Positions 7,529-17,000 of a stretch of 38,690 bases of DNA are shown here, piece by piece. Each line of letters begins with the position of its first letter. Position 1 is the stretch's first letter. The stretch lies in NCBI GenBank assembly GCA_964629965.1, contig CAZVRZ010000037.1, forward strand, positions 1 through 38,690. Reading direction: 5' to 3'. The position numbers and the translations under genes are program-made. Source of the DNA: CAZVRZ01 sp964629965 (GTDB lineage Bacteria; Chloroflexota; Anaerolineae; Anaerolineales; UBA4823). Below the pieces are notes generated by a model. It made no database searches and was not told the DNA's origin. It saw only the letters and a list, made by a program, of their open reading frames with translations.

Positions 7529-8670
7529 GCCGCTTTCTCCTCAACCCGGATGCAGGTTCCTTGACCGGGCTGCGATTGGATCTCAAGCTCCCAGCCGATC
7601 TCGCCAGCTCGCGACGCCATCCCTGTCAGCCCGAATCCGGGATACTGCTCCGAGCCTTGCACGTCAAAGCCGCGACCCGTATCTTCTACTTCCAGGCAGG
7701 CACGAGGGCCTTCCAAACACAGCCGTACCACTGCTGTGTGAACGCCGGCGTGGCGGGCGATGTTGTTGAGTGCTTCTTGCGCAATGCGGTACAGAGCAGC
7801 CCGCGTCGCTTCAGGCAGCTCCCGTTGGCCGGCCACTTCAACGGTCACTTGCAAGCCGTCCTGAGAAGCCCGTTCATCAGCCAACTGCCTGAGAGCAACC
7901 TCTAACCCGGCCTGGATAGGCTGGCGTGGAGGGGTTTGCCCGGTAAGCGATTGCACTTCAGCGGCGGCGCTGCGCGCCAGGCTTTGCAAGCGTAGAAGTG
8001 GTTCTTCCACCTGGCCCGGCGCTTCTCCTAGCGAGAGCTGCGCTGCCTGCACTGCCAGGTTCATGCTGAAAAGCGTTTGGGTCAGCGAATCGTGCAGCTC
8101 GCGCACCAGGCGGTGGCGTTCTTCGGCGGCCGCCAGCGCCTCGGCCTGGGCGGCCGAGTCTTTCAACTGACGATAGGCCATTTGCAGGTTGGCGAGAAGC
8201 TGTTGGTTCTCCTTGCGTTTTTGTTCGGTGCGCTTCATCAAGTGGGCGAAGCTGCCCATCAGCGTGTTGACCACCGTGGAATTCAGGATCATGGCAGTTC
8301 CGGCTTCTACTTCTGCTCCCACATAGAACAAACCGAGCATGGACAGGCTGAATACGCCGATCCAGATAAAGCCAATCCGTCCAGGGTAAAACTGGACTGC
8401 CTGGAAGCTGAGCGGCAGGAAGAGCATGGGCAGGATATCCAGGGTTGGGGCAGTGTAGAGCATAACGATAACCAAAGCGGATTGCGCCAGGAAATAGACG
8501 CGCGGATACCAGGAGAGGTGCCGGGTGATGGCATGTTCGGAGAACAAGAGCAGCCCAAATACACCCAACAGAAGCCAAACAAGCATTGGGATAGGCCCTC
8601 CATCCTGGCTCCAACCCGCAGCTCGGACCAGGACGGCAATATAGACCAGGTAGGTGACAAAGTAACGCAT
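7525..8670 (-). CDS. NarL/LiaS-type sensor histidine kinase, complete
   Basis: The kinase has 381 residues. Five or six membrane helices fill residues 4-140 with almost no extracellular loop, so it likely senses within or at the membrane. A coiled coil (145-180) leads to HisKA_3 with His193 in ELHDSLTQ. The ATPase domain shows the N box (QEALNNIARHAG), the G1 box (DTGRGF) and the G2 box (GFGLTGMASRA). It would phosphorylate the LuxR-type regulator encoded just upstream, 12 bases away. The 4-base overlap with the truncated kinase downstream shows translational coupling. The signal cannot be inferred. Confidence 0.9.
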   Translation of the reverse strand: MRYFVTYLVYIAVLVRAAGWSQDGGPIPMLVWLLLGVFGLLLFSEHAITRHLSWYPRVYFLAQSALVIVMLYTAPTLDILPMLFLPLSFQAVQFYPGRIGFIWIGVFSLSMLGLFYVGAEVEAGTAMILNSTVVNTLMGSFAHLMKRTEQKRKENQQLLANLQMAYRQLKDSAAQAEALAAAEERHRLVRELHDSLTQTLFSMNLAVQAAQLSLGEAPGQVEEPLLRLQSLARSAAAEVQSLTGQTPPRQPIQAGLEVALRQLADERASQDGLQVTVEVAGQRELPEATRAALYRIAQEALNNIARHAGVHTAVVRLCLEGPRACLEVEDTGRGFDVQGSEQYPGFGLTGMASRAGEIGWELEIQSQPGQGTCIRVEEKAA

Positions 8671-8682
8671 GAGAAATTCAGA

Positions 8683-9381
8683 TCAGCCTTCTGAACCCAG
8701 GCCGTGCTTGAGCGCCCAGATGGCTGCCCGGGTGCGATCTTCCAGGCCCAGCTTGTCCAGCAGGTTGCTTACGTGGGTTTTGACGGTCTTTTCGCTGATC
8801 ACCATTTTCTCGGCGATTTCCCGGTTGTTCAACCCCTGAGCAATCAGGTTCAGCACTTCTCTCTCGCGTTCGGTCAGCCCTTGCAAATCCTGGGAGGCCG
8901 CAGCCAGATTTTCCGCCTGGGCCGGCGCGGCGCCGGAAACCACCGCCATCAACCGGCGTGCAATATCGGGGTGGAGTTGGGCCTTGCCCCGGTAAGTCTC
9001 GCGAATTGCCTGCACCAGGTCGCGAGGCTGGATATCCTTGAGCAAATACCCTTGCGCGCCAGCGCGGATCGCCGGGAAGATTTTGTCGTCTTCGCCAAAG
9101 CTGGTCAGGATGAGCACCCGGGCCTTGGGCGTATGCTCGATGATCCTCTTGGTTGCTTCCACCCCATCCAATTGTGGCATGGCCAGGTCAAGCAGAATCA
9201 CATCGGGAATAAGTTTAGCCGCCAATTCTACCGCCTCGACCCCGTTCGATCCTTCCCCAACCACTTCCATATCTTCCTGCATCTCGATGAACATGCGCAG
9301 GCCCTGGCGTACGAGGGCATGGTCATCCACCAGCAGGACGCGAATTTTTGGAACAGGGGAGAGTGGTGCACCATCCATCAT
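8683..9381 (-). CDS. LuxR/NarL-family response regulator
   Basis: The regulator is 232 residues long. The receiver holds Asp19-Asp20, phospho-acceptor Asp65 (VILLDLAMP), a Thr after LIL, and Lys in YLLKDI. The C-terminal helix-turn-helix begins at LTEREREVL and contains VSEKTVKTH-type recognition residues (here VISEKTVKTHVSNLLDKLG). The start MMDGAP has AAGGAG six bases upstream. It is first in a leftward run with the two kinases and probably controls this run or envelope genes, as LiaR/VraR relatives do. No target operator can be named; a weak inverted repeat lies upstream at 9408-9424. Confidence 0.92.
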   Translation of the reverse strand: MMDGAPLSPVPKIRVLLVDDHALVRQGLRMFIEMQEDMEVVGEGSNGVEAVELAAKLIPDVILLDLAMPQLDGVEATKRIIEHTPKARVLILTSFGEDDKIFPAIRAGAQGYLLKDIQPRDLVQAIRETYRGKAQLHPDIARRLMAVVSGAAPAQAENLAAASQDLQGLTEREREVLNLIAQGLNNREIAEKMVISEKTVKTHVSNLLDKLGLEDRTRAAIWALKHGLGSEG

Positions 9382-9407
9382 CTAAGGCTCCTTCGACACG
9401 CTTCTAG

Positions 9408-9424
9408 GGCGTCACGCGTACGCC
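9408..9424. promoter_or_regulatory. Inverted repeat upstream of the response regulator
   Basis: GGCGT and ACGCC flank a seven-base centre containing the palindrome ACGCGT, 27 bases before the regulator start. It could be an operator, for instance for self-control, but such a short repeat can arise by chance in GC-rich DNA. Confidence 0.25.
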
Positions 9425-9550
9425 TAATTATCGCGCTATCTCGTATAATTCACCACATAAATGGCGTTGTCTGAATAGTTTTACCGTAATCCCGTCGTTT
9501 AATACCCTCCTTTCCACCCTTTATCCCCGCCAAATCCTGTCGCAAAAGGT

Positions 9551-9579
9551 TTGCGCCCCACGTCAAAATGGGGTATTGT
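9551..9579 (+). promoter_or_regulatory. Probable sigma-70 promoter of the mod remnant
   Basis: TTGCGC (9551-9556) and TATTGT (9574-9579) are separated by 17 bases and lie about 33 bases before the ATG at 9612. The same TTGCGC -35 hexamer with a 17-base spacer recurs before the AbrB antitoxin. Confidence 0.5.
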
Positions 9580-9611
9580 TAAGCTACTCTGCAAATCAGG
9601 AGCTTAAGGTC

Positions 9612-9872
9612 ATGCCTTCTTTGAACTGGATCGGCAAATCCGCCGTCATCAACCACCATCACCAGGTGCCCTTCCGCCTGCTGCGCGCGGAGCCCGCCCT
9701 CTCGGCTGGCGGCAACCTGCTCGTCGAAGGCGACAACCTGGAAGCGCTCAAAGCCCTGCTGCCCTACTATGCCGGCCAGGTGAAGTGCATTTATATTGAC
9801 CCACCTTACAATACGGGGGATGAAAGCTGGGTTTACAACGACGCGGTAAACAGTCCAGAAATCCAAGATTGA
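9612..9872 (+). pseudogene. mod: Type III Mod DNA methylase, N-terminal fragment
   Basis: The 86 residues from MPSLNW (AGGAG ten bases upstream) match the beginning of type III Mod or site-specific adenine methylases: the LLVEGDNLEALKAL segment and the catalytic DPPYNTG motif IV, then WVYNDAVNSPEI. Only two unrelated codons and a TGA follow. A full Mod protein has roughly 500-650 residues and needs the SAM-binding motif I that lies later in this permuted family, so the fragment cannot methylate. The break at about 9865 marks the left edge of the rightward defence island. No continuation of the gene is seen elsewhere in the window. Confidence 0.85.
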
Positions 9873-9967
9873 TTGTCTCCCATTATTTCACCACATATCA
9901 GAAAAAAACACCATAATTAAAGCAACAAGTCAGTAAAAGTCTGGTGCACAATCGCATGTCAGGTCTG

Positions 9968-9996
9968 TTGACAGCGGTTACGATTCGGTCTAAACT
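9968..9996 (+). promoter_or_regulatory. Strong sigma-70 promoter of the paired helicases
   Basis: A consensus -35 TTGACA (9968-9973), a 17-base spacer and TAAACT (9991-9996) end 53 bases before the ATG at 10050. The surrounding 170 bases carry no gene. This promoter would start transcription of the two SF1 helicase genes and perhaps of the island beyond. Confidence 0.72.
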
Positions 9997-10049
9997 GGTT
10001 TCACAATCAGAAGAACGCAAAACTCGAGAACACCCAAAACGGGCACACT

Positions 10050-11804
10050 ATGACCGACGAAGCATCCAGTGAACTGATTGAACGCCTGAAACTATATATC
10101 GAGGCCGATGCAGAAGCCCAGCGACAGAAGATGACGCGCCAGTGGGCGCTGCCGTTACCTGAGAGGATACGCAAGGGCCTGGCTCTTCAGAATCTGTCGA
10201 TCCTCGAGCAGCGCGAGCAGAACCTGTACGTGATCCGATGTCCAGTCAACGACTCCCGCTTTCGTGAGGGGGATATTCTTGTTCTACACCGTGGCAAAGC
10301 TTACGAAACCCCTTGGGTGAGCTGCGTATTAGAAGGAGATGACGAGGAAATTCTTTATGTCACCCCTACCGAGGGGGATGTGGAGAAATTGCTTCTCAAT
10401 CGGGAAGGCTGGATCGCCGACCAGGGCATGCTCGACATGAGCCCGTTTTACCTGAAAGCAATTGACCAGGCTGCTGATAGCAATAATGGCCGCGAAAATG
10501 TTCTGCCGCTTCTGCAAAATACCTGCCAATCTGTGCTCGATTTTGAATATTATGAACAAGCTTATGCGGACGCGCTAAACGCCGGGTTGAATGAAAGCCA
10601 GGCCGAGGCTGCCGCAATGGCGATTGCTGCTGACCTGTTTCACATGATCCAGGGGCCGCCGGGGACAGGTAAAACGCGCGTCCTGGCTCACCTGTGCAGC
10701 CGCCTGGTGAAGAAAGGGCAGCGTGTGCTGGTGACATCGCTTACTCACCGGGCGATCAACAACGCCTTGAACAAACTGTTCGAGATTGATCCCGCCCTAC
10801 CGATGTGCAAGGTTGGCCTAAAGGTGCGCGCCAGCAATCTGCTCACCGACAATTATGAGAATTTTGCCGAGTCGCCGCTTGCGCAAATGGATTGCGGCTA
10901 TGTAGTCGGAGCTACGCCATTCGCCACCCAGACCGAACGCCTGAAAGGGATCGAGTTCGATGTGGTTGTGTTCGATGAGGCATCTCAGGTAACGCTTCCA
11001 CTGGCCATGATGGGCATGTTGGCAGGCAGTAAATATATTTTTATCGGTGATGAGCGCCAGCTTCCGCCGGTCAATTCCAGGGATGCTGAGGAGCTGGGGC
11101 GCCGCTCGATTTTTGGCTATCTCAGCGGGCGCGGCAACGAAACCATGTTGGAAGTGACCTACCGCATGAACACAGAGTTAACTACCTGGCCCAGTGAAAA
11201 TTTTTACGACAGCCGCTTACGACCCGCCGAGTCAGCTGCCTGCCGCCGCTTGAAGATACGCCCCCTTTACTCGCCCTGGGATTTCGCCCTGCATCCCGAT
11301 GAGCCGGTAGTCTTTTTGGATACCGAAATGCGTAACACCACTACCCACAGCCGGGCCGAGGCAGGCATCGTTAGCGACCTGATCCAGGTTCTGCTTCAAG
11401 GCCAGCTGCCCCCGTACGAAATTGGCGTGGTAACTCCGTACCGGGCACAGGCGCGCCTGATTCGCAGCTTGCTGCGCCGGGCAAAACTAACAAAGGATGC
11501 GCTAAGAGAATTGGTGGTAGATACGGTCGAGCGGATGCAAGGCCAGGAGCGTGAGGTGATCCTGGTCTCATGGGCGACATCTAACTGTGCCTTCGCTTCT
11601 GATCTGGCCGACTTTCTCTATCAACCTGAGCGCTTGAATGTAGCCATCACCCGGCCGCGCACCAAGCTGATTATGGTTGGCAGCAGCGAACTGCTCAAGG
11701 TCCAACCTGCTGAGGAGGAAATCGCCGCTTGGGTGGATTTGCTGCGTGATCTGATCAATCACTGTACGGTTTATTCTACTCCGAACGGCAGCCCAGGATT
11801 TTGA
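10050..11804 (+). CDS. SF1B helicase of the Upf1/DNA2-like group
   Basis: The protein has 584 residues. A 190-residue N-terminal part includes an OB-like stretch (about 45-110) and has no nuclease motif I recognise. The helicase core follows: Q-motif-like NESQAEA, Walker A GPPGTGKT (202-209), Walker B DEAS (309-312), motif III GDERQLPPV, motif IV/Va VTPYRAQ, motif V VERMQGQE and motif VI NVAITRPR. This is the AAA_11/AAA_12 pattern of Upf1, Dna2 and Sen1 relatives, which unwind RNA or DNA 5'-3'. It is smaller than most because insert domains are short. The gene has its own promoter and is one base away from the UvrD-like gene, so the pair is translationally coupled and likely acts together on invading nucleic acid. 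Confidence 0.87.
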   Translation: MTDEASSELIERLKLYIEADAEAQRQKMTRQWALPLPERIRKGLALQNLSILEQREQNLYVIRCPVNDSRFREGDILVLHRGKAYETPWVSCVLEGDDEEILYVTPTEGDVEKLLLNREGWIADQGMLDMSPFYLKAIDQAADSNNGRENVLPLLQNTCQSVLDFEYYEQAYADALNAGLNESQAEAAAMAIAADLFHMIQGPPGTGKTRVLAHLCSRLVKKGQRVLVTSLTHRAINNALNKLFEIDPALPMCKVGLKVRASNLLTDNYENFAESPLAQMDCGYVVGATPFATQTERLKGIEFDVVVFDEASQVTLPLAMMGMLAGSKYIFIGDERQLPPVNSRDAEELGRRSIFGYLSGRGNETMLEVTYRMNTELTTWPSENFYDSRLRPAESAACRRLKIRPLYSPWDFALHPDEPVVFLDTEMRNTTTHSRAEAGIVSDLIQVLLQGQLPPYEIGVVTPYRAQARLIRSLLRRAKLTKDALRELVVDTVERMQGQEREVILVSWATSNCAFASDLADFLYQPERLNVAITRPRTKLIMVGSSELLKVQPAEEEIAAWVDLLRDLINHCTVYSTPNGSPGF

Positions 11805-11805
11805 G

Positions 11806-13803
11806 ATGGCAAAACTACTGCCCGAGTCGCCAACCGGAACGCTTCCGCCTGCTGTGTTGCGCGTGTTTCGCTTTGTAAAAAACCTGCCTGACGATTGGCA
11901 TATCTGGCATCACCTGGCGCCCTGGGCACAAAATGCCCCCGACTTCTTACTAACGAACAGCGCCCACAGGGCATTACTGCTCAAAGTCAGCAGCGCCTCA
12001 CAAGCCGAGGCCGACTCGGCCGCTCAGATGCTGCTGATTGGCGAGCAAAAGGCCCAGCTTGGCCAGGCTGAAGGCCAGGTGCTGGTTGATTTTTCTCAAA
12101 AACTAGATGATATTCCAACGGCGATGTTGGTGCTCTTTCCAAACATTCCTAAAAAGCACCTGGCGGCTGCCAGGATACGCCTGAACGCGCCGCAAAACCT
12201 GCTCTGGTGGGGGCAAGAGGCGCTCCACGATCCGGAGCGCTGGCAAGAAGCCTTTCAAACGCCCACTCTTACTGAGCCGGCCATCGAACGCCTGCGGCTG
12301 GCCTTTACGCCCGAAGTGGAAATTCCTGCCGCTTTGACTGTACGCCAGCCATCCCCGGGGCGCATCCAGGCCGGTTTGACCAATTACCTGCTCGATTACG
12401 ATCAGGAGGCCGCGCTGAAAGCCGACCTGGATCTCAACCCAGCCGGCCAAAGGTTATCCAAAGAATTGCGTACCAGTGTGATCAACGGTGTGGCCGGAAG
12501 CGGCAAGTCGTTGATCCTTCTCTTTCGATTACGCCTGTTGCATGCCTTTTTTCCACAGATGCGCTTTCTCGTTCTCACCCATAACCGCCCACTGCTGCTT
12601 GACCTGAAACAGCGCTACAAACGCCTGACCGGCAATTTGCCAGAGAAGATCGAATGGCTGACCTTTTTGGGTTATTGCCGTAAATGCTGGCCGGAAACGC
12701 TGCATTCCTGGATCGATCCGGTTGGCATGGAAACACGTGAACAAATTGCTCGTGGAGTGTTGGCATCCCAAGGCGGGAAACCGTTCTGCTCGCCCGAGAT
12801 CTTATTGAGTGAAGTCGACTGGTTCAAAGATCAACTTCTGGAAAATCAAGAGGATTACTTGAATGCCGACCGCCGCGGGCGCGGCTTTCGCCTGAGCGCT
12901 GAGCAGCGCCAGCGCATGGCTGCCGCCATCAAGCACTATGAAACCATCCTGTATGCTCGCCATCGAGTGGATTGGGGTGATATACCGCGCCAGATCCTAC
13001 AGTGGCAAAACGACAGCCAGATTCGCCTTCCCCGGTATGATGCCATTCTGATTGACGAGGCGCAATTTTTCGCTCCAATCTGGTTCGAGATTCTGCTCAA
13101 TGCTATACGCCCACGCAGTGGGAGCTTCTTCATCGTAGCCGATCCAACACAGGGCTTCCTTGGCCGGGGAATGTCATGGAAAGCAGTCGGGTTAGATGTG
13201 CGCGGCCGCAGCCATACCTTGCAACGCAGTTATCGCACCACACGTGAAATTCTCAGCTTTGCCTCGCTCTTTTTCCGCCAGCGCCAACAAACCAGCGATC
13301 CCGAAGAGGACTTGCTCGCTGCCGATCTGAGCAATCTGCCAGAAGGGGTCATGCCGATGCTGCTGCCGCTAGACAAACCGCAAGATGAAGTCGCCCGCAT
13401 TGCTAACGAAATCGTTGTTCTGGCAGACCAGCATTTTCCCCTCAGCCAGATCCTTGTGCTGCACGCCAATTGGAATGGATGCGAGCAGATTGTGACTGCC
13501 CTGCGCAAACGGATAGGTCCAGAAGCTGCCCACGATCCCAAAGATCATCCCCCTGGTGATTTCGTACGCGTTACCACTCTCAACGCAGGCACCGGTTTGG
13601 AAAGTCCAATTGTCTTCCTGGCCGGCCTGCGGCAACTGTTCGAGCGTGAGCAGAGTATACGCATCTCGGATGAAGAACGCGAGCAGTTAATTCGCGAAAA
13701 CACTCGCAAAATCTACATGGCGTTCACTCGCGCCGGGCAAAGATTGGTCATCACCTACCCCGGCGCTCTGCCCAAAGAGCTACGTAAATTGTTTTCGGTC
13801 TAA
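11806..13803 (+). CDS. UvrD/Rep-like SF1A helicase with degenerate NERD-like N-terminus
   Basis: The protein has 665 residues. Residues 1-120 resemble the NERD nuclease-related domain seen in front of UvrD-like helicases (a PDFLL strand then hydrophobic ALLLKV), but the usual ExK is KVS here, so this part is probably not catalytic. The helicase core shows Walker A GVAGSGKS (228-235), DEAQ (417-420), motif III VADPTQGF, motif IV QRSYRTT, motif V TLNAGTGLESPIVF and motif VI YMAFTRAGQ. UvrD/Rep-like enzymes translocate 3'-5' on single-stranded DNA, so with its 5'-3' partner upstream it would give a pair of opposite polarity. It begins one base after the upstream stop. It could belong to the SNF2/methylase system or be a separate two-gene unit. 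Confidence 0.85.
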   Translation: MAKLLPESPTGTLPPAVLRVFRFVKNLPDDWHIWHHLAPWAQNAPDFLLTNSAHRALLLKVSSASQAEADSAAQMLLIGEQKAQLGQAEGQVLVDFSQKLDDIPTAMLVLFPNIPKKHLAAARIRLNAPQNLLWWGQEALHDPERWQEAFQTPTLTEPAIERLRLAFTPEVEIPAALTVRQPSPGRIQAGLTNYLLDYDQEAALKADLDLNPAGQRLSKELRTSVINGVAGSGKSLILLFRLRLLHAFFPQMRFLVLTHNRPLLLDLKQRYKRLTGNLPEKIEWLTFLGYCRKCWPETLHSWIDPVGMETREQIARGVLASQGGKPFCSPEILLSEVDWFKDQLLENQEDYLNADRRGRGFRLSAEQRQRMAAAIKHYETILYARHRVDWGDIPRQILQWQNDSQIRLPRYDAILIDEAQFFAPIWFEILLNAIRPRSGSFFIVADPTQGFLGRGMSWKAVGLDVRGRSHTLQRSYRTTREILSFASLFFRQRQQTSDPEEDLLAADLSNLPEGVMPMLLPLDKPQDEVARIANEIVVLADQHFPLSQILVLHANWNGCEQIVTALRKRIGPEAAHDPKDHPPGDFVRVTTLNAGTGLESPIVFLAGLRQLFEREQSIRISDEEREQLIRENTRKIYMAFTRAGQRLVITYPGALPKELRKLFSV

Positions 13804-14073
13804 AACGCGATGCTTGCATAGAACGTGTCCATATTCTGCTGACAATCGATTGCGTTTATAAAGCAATCAAGACTCACAACCTCCTCATCCACAAGGGTCA
13901 TTGTCCCCCAGGATTTGATCATTTCACTGACTAACATTCCCTAGAAAACCCTCCTAAGCCCGGAAAATATTGGGGTACAATAGCATGACATACCCTGTTA
14001 TTCTCTTTGTCTGATCACCCAATTCCCATTTTATCCAGCGACAGGGGCGTCAGCAGCGATTGAGGGCAATGCA

Positions 14074-17000
14074 GTGACGGATTTGACCAGCCTGCTCAAC
14101 CAGCTCAAACCGAACACGATCGTGCGGGGGGCTCTCTTCCCCGAGCCAGTGCAAGTTATTATCGCTGTGCCGATAGGCGCGTCGATTAAGCTGATCGGCA
14201 AAGGCCTGCGCACCAGCCAGGTGTATGAACCGATCCTTTCACCTGAACAGGTTGCCAGCTTGCAAATCAGCCCAGTCAGGGCGCCATTTGACGGCGATGC
14301 CAGTCGCTTTCGCCTGGGCGTCGAAGCTTTGCGCCTGGGGCTGGCCTACGAGTATGACCCCTATTTCTCACTCTCTATCGCCCGCATTGACCCGCTGCCC
14401 CACCAGCTCGAGGCGGTCTACGACTATTTCCTGAAGCTGCCGCGCATCCGTTTCTTACTGGCAGATGACCCCGGCGCGGGCAAGACGATCATGGCCGGCC
14501 TGCTGATCAAGGAATTAAAAATCCGCGGCCTGGTTAAACGCGTGCTGATCGTCACCCCGGCCAACCTCACCTTCCAATGGCAGCGTGAAATGAAAGAAAA
14601 GTTCCGCGAGCCATTCGAGGTGATCCGCTCGGATGTGCTGCGCGCCAACTACGGCATCAACCCCTGGCAGGATCGCAACCAGGTGATTACTTCTGTTGCC
14701 TGGATCTCTCGTGTAGAAGACGCCAAGGACAGCCTGCTGCGCAGCCATTGGGATTTGATCATCGTGGACGAAGCCCACAAAATGAGCGCTTATTCGGCGG
14801 ATCGTAAAACCCTGGCATACCAGCTTGGCGAACAGCTCAGCGAAATGACCGATCATTTCTTGCTGATGACCGCCACGCCGCACAAGGGCGATCCCAAGAA
14901 CTTCTGCCTGTTCCTGGAGCTGCTCGACCGGGATGTTTACGGCGATGTGCAAAGCCTGGAAGAGGCCATGCGTCGCAACGAGGCTCCCTTTTACCTGCGG
15001 CGAGTCAAAGAGGCCATGGTCACTTTCCCCGATCCCGACAGCGGCAAGGTCAAGCTGCTGTTTACCAAACGCAACGTGCAAACCAGCGAATTCCGTATTG
15101 ACGCCGAAGAATGGGATTTCTATAACGCCCTGACCTATTACGTGGAAGACCAATCCATCAAAGCTGCGGCGGATAATTCGCCGCGCGGCCGGGCTTTGGG
15201 CTTCACCATGGCCATGCTGCAGCGCCGTTTTGCTTCAAGCATGTATGCCGTGCGGCGCAGCCTGGAGCGCATGCGCGACCGGCGGCAGAAAATTCTTGAC
15301 GATCCCGAAGCTTATCGCCAGGAGCAGATTGCCAAAAAGCTGCCGGAAGATTTCGATGATTTGCCCGAGGAAGAGCAGGAAGAGTTGATGGCGCAGCTTG
15401 AAGCCGTGGTGGCCTCGGTGAACCCGGCCGATCTGCGCCTGGAGATTGCCCAACTCAACCGCTTGATCCAACAGGCGCTGCTCCTGGAAAAGCGTGAAGT
15501 CGAATCGAAGCTGGTACAGCTCAAGCATGTGCTGACCGACCAGGGCATCTTCAGCGATCCCGAGCAGCGTTCTGCGCCGCCAATGAAACTGCTGCTCTTC
15601 ACCGAGCACAAAGACACGCTGGATTACCTGGCCGGCGACGGCAAGGATGGTCGCCCCTACGGCAAGCTGCGCGAGTGGGGCCTTTCTGTGACCCAAATCC
15701 ACGGCGGGATGAAGATCGGCGACCGTGACGAACCAGGCACTCGTTTGCACGCCGAGCGCGAATTCAAAAGCGATGATTGCCAGGTGATGGTGGCCACCGA
15801 AGCCGCCGGCGAAGGCATCAACCTGCAATTTTGCTGGTTCATGATCAACTACGATATCCCCTGGAATCCGGTGCGCCTGGAGCAGCGCATGGGGCGCATC
15901 CACCGCTACCGCCAGGAGAAAGACTGCCTGATCTTCAACTTTGTCTCCACCAACACGCGCGAGGGCCGCGTGCTCAATAAGCTCTTCGAGCGCCTGCAAT
16001 CCATCGAAGACGATCTGGATCCACTGCGCACCGGCAAGGTCTTCAACGTGTTGGGCGATGTCTTCCCTGCCAACCAACTGGAGCGCATGCTGCGCGACCT
16101 GTACGCCCGCAACCTGACCGAAGAAGTGATCCAAAGCCGCATTGTGGAACAGGTGGATGTCGAGCGCTTCCGCAAGATCACCCATTCCACCCTGGAAGGA
16201 TTGGCCAAGCGTGAGTTGAATCTATCTGCAATCGTAGGTAAATCGGCTGTGGCGCGTGAGCGCCGCCTGGTGCCGGAAGTGATCGAGAGCTTTTTCATGC
16301 AAGCCGGGCCTTTGGTCGGGATTTCGGTGAGAGACGCCGGGCGCGGCGAGCGAATTGGCGATCACATCTACCGGATAGGAAAGACACCGCGCGGGTTGTG
16401 GGAAACCGGCGAAAGGCTGGAGCCGCGCTTTGGCAAGCTGGGCAAAGAATATGGGCGTGTCGCCTTTGATAAGAAACTGCTGCAAGCTGATCCTACGATA
16501 GAGTGGGTCACCCCGGGCCACCCGCTGTTTGAAGCCATGCGCGAGGATGTGTACGCCCTGGCGCAAGAGGATTTAACTCGTGGCGCCATGTTCTATGATT
16601 TGCACCGTTCTCAACCCTCCCGGTTGGATATGTTCAGCGCCGCCATTCGCGATGGACGCGGTAACGTGCTGCACCGCCGCCTGTTCGTCATGGAAACGCC
16701 GGTCACCGCGACGGGCGAACTGGACGGCGACCTGGCGCTGCGCCAGCCAACCTTATTCCTGGATATCTCCCCTGCCCCGGCAGGAACAATGCTTCCGGAT
16801 GCGCTCTTGAGGAATGCTGATAATCTGCCGGATGCTAACCAGGTGGAACAAGCCCTGGTGCAGCAGGCTTTGCACGGATTCTTGGAGGAAATCACCCAAG
16901 AGCGCCAGCGCCAGGTGGAAGTGGTCAGCCGGCACATGGAGATCAGCCTGAACGCGCTGATCGACCGGGTGCAGTGCCAGTACGCCGAGCTGGAGCAGGA

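Noticed and set aside
8704..9474. + strand open frame (256 codons)
   Set aside because: Antisense to the LuxR-type response regulator with complete receiver and helix-turn-helix motifs.
13848..13868. GATTGC/GCAATC hairpin after the UvrD-like gene as a terminator
   Set aside because: Only six base pairs with a nine-base AT-rich loop and no U run; too weak to call.
15235..16185. Long leftward open frame (316 codons)
   Set aside because: Antisense to the SNF2 helicase core, no ribosome site and no domain; a mirror of the helicase codons.
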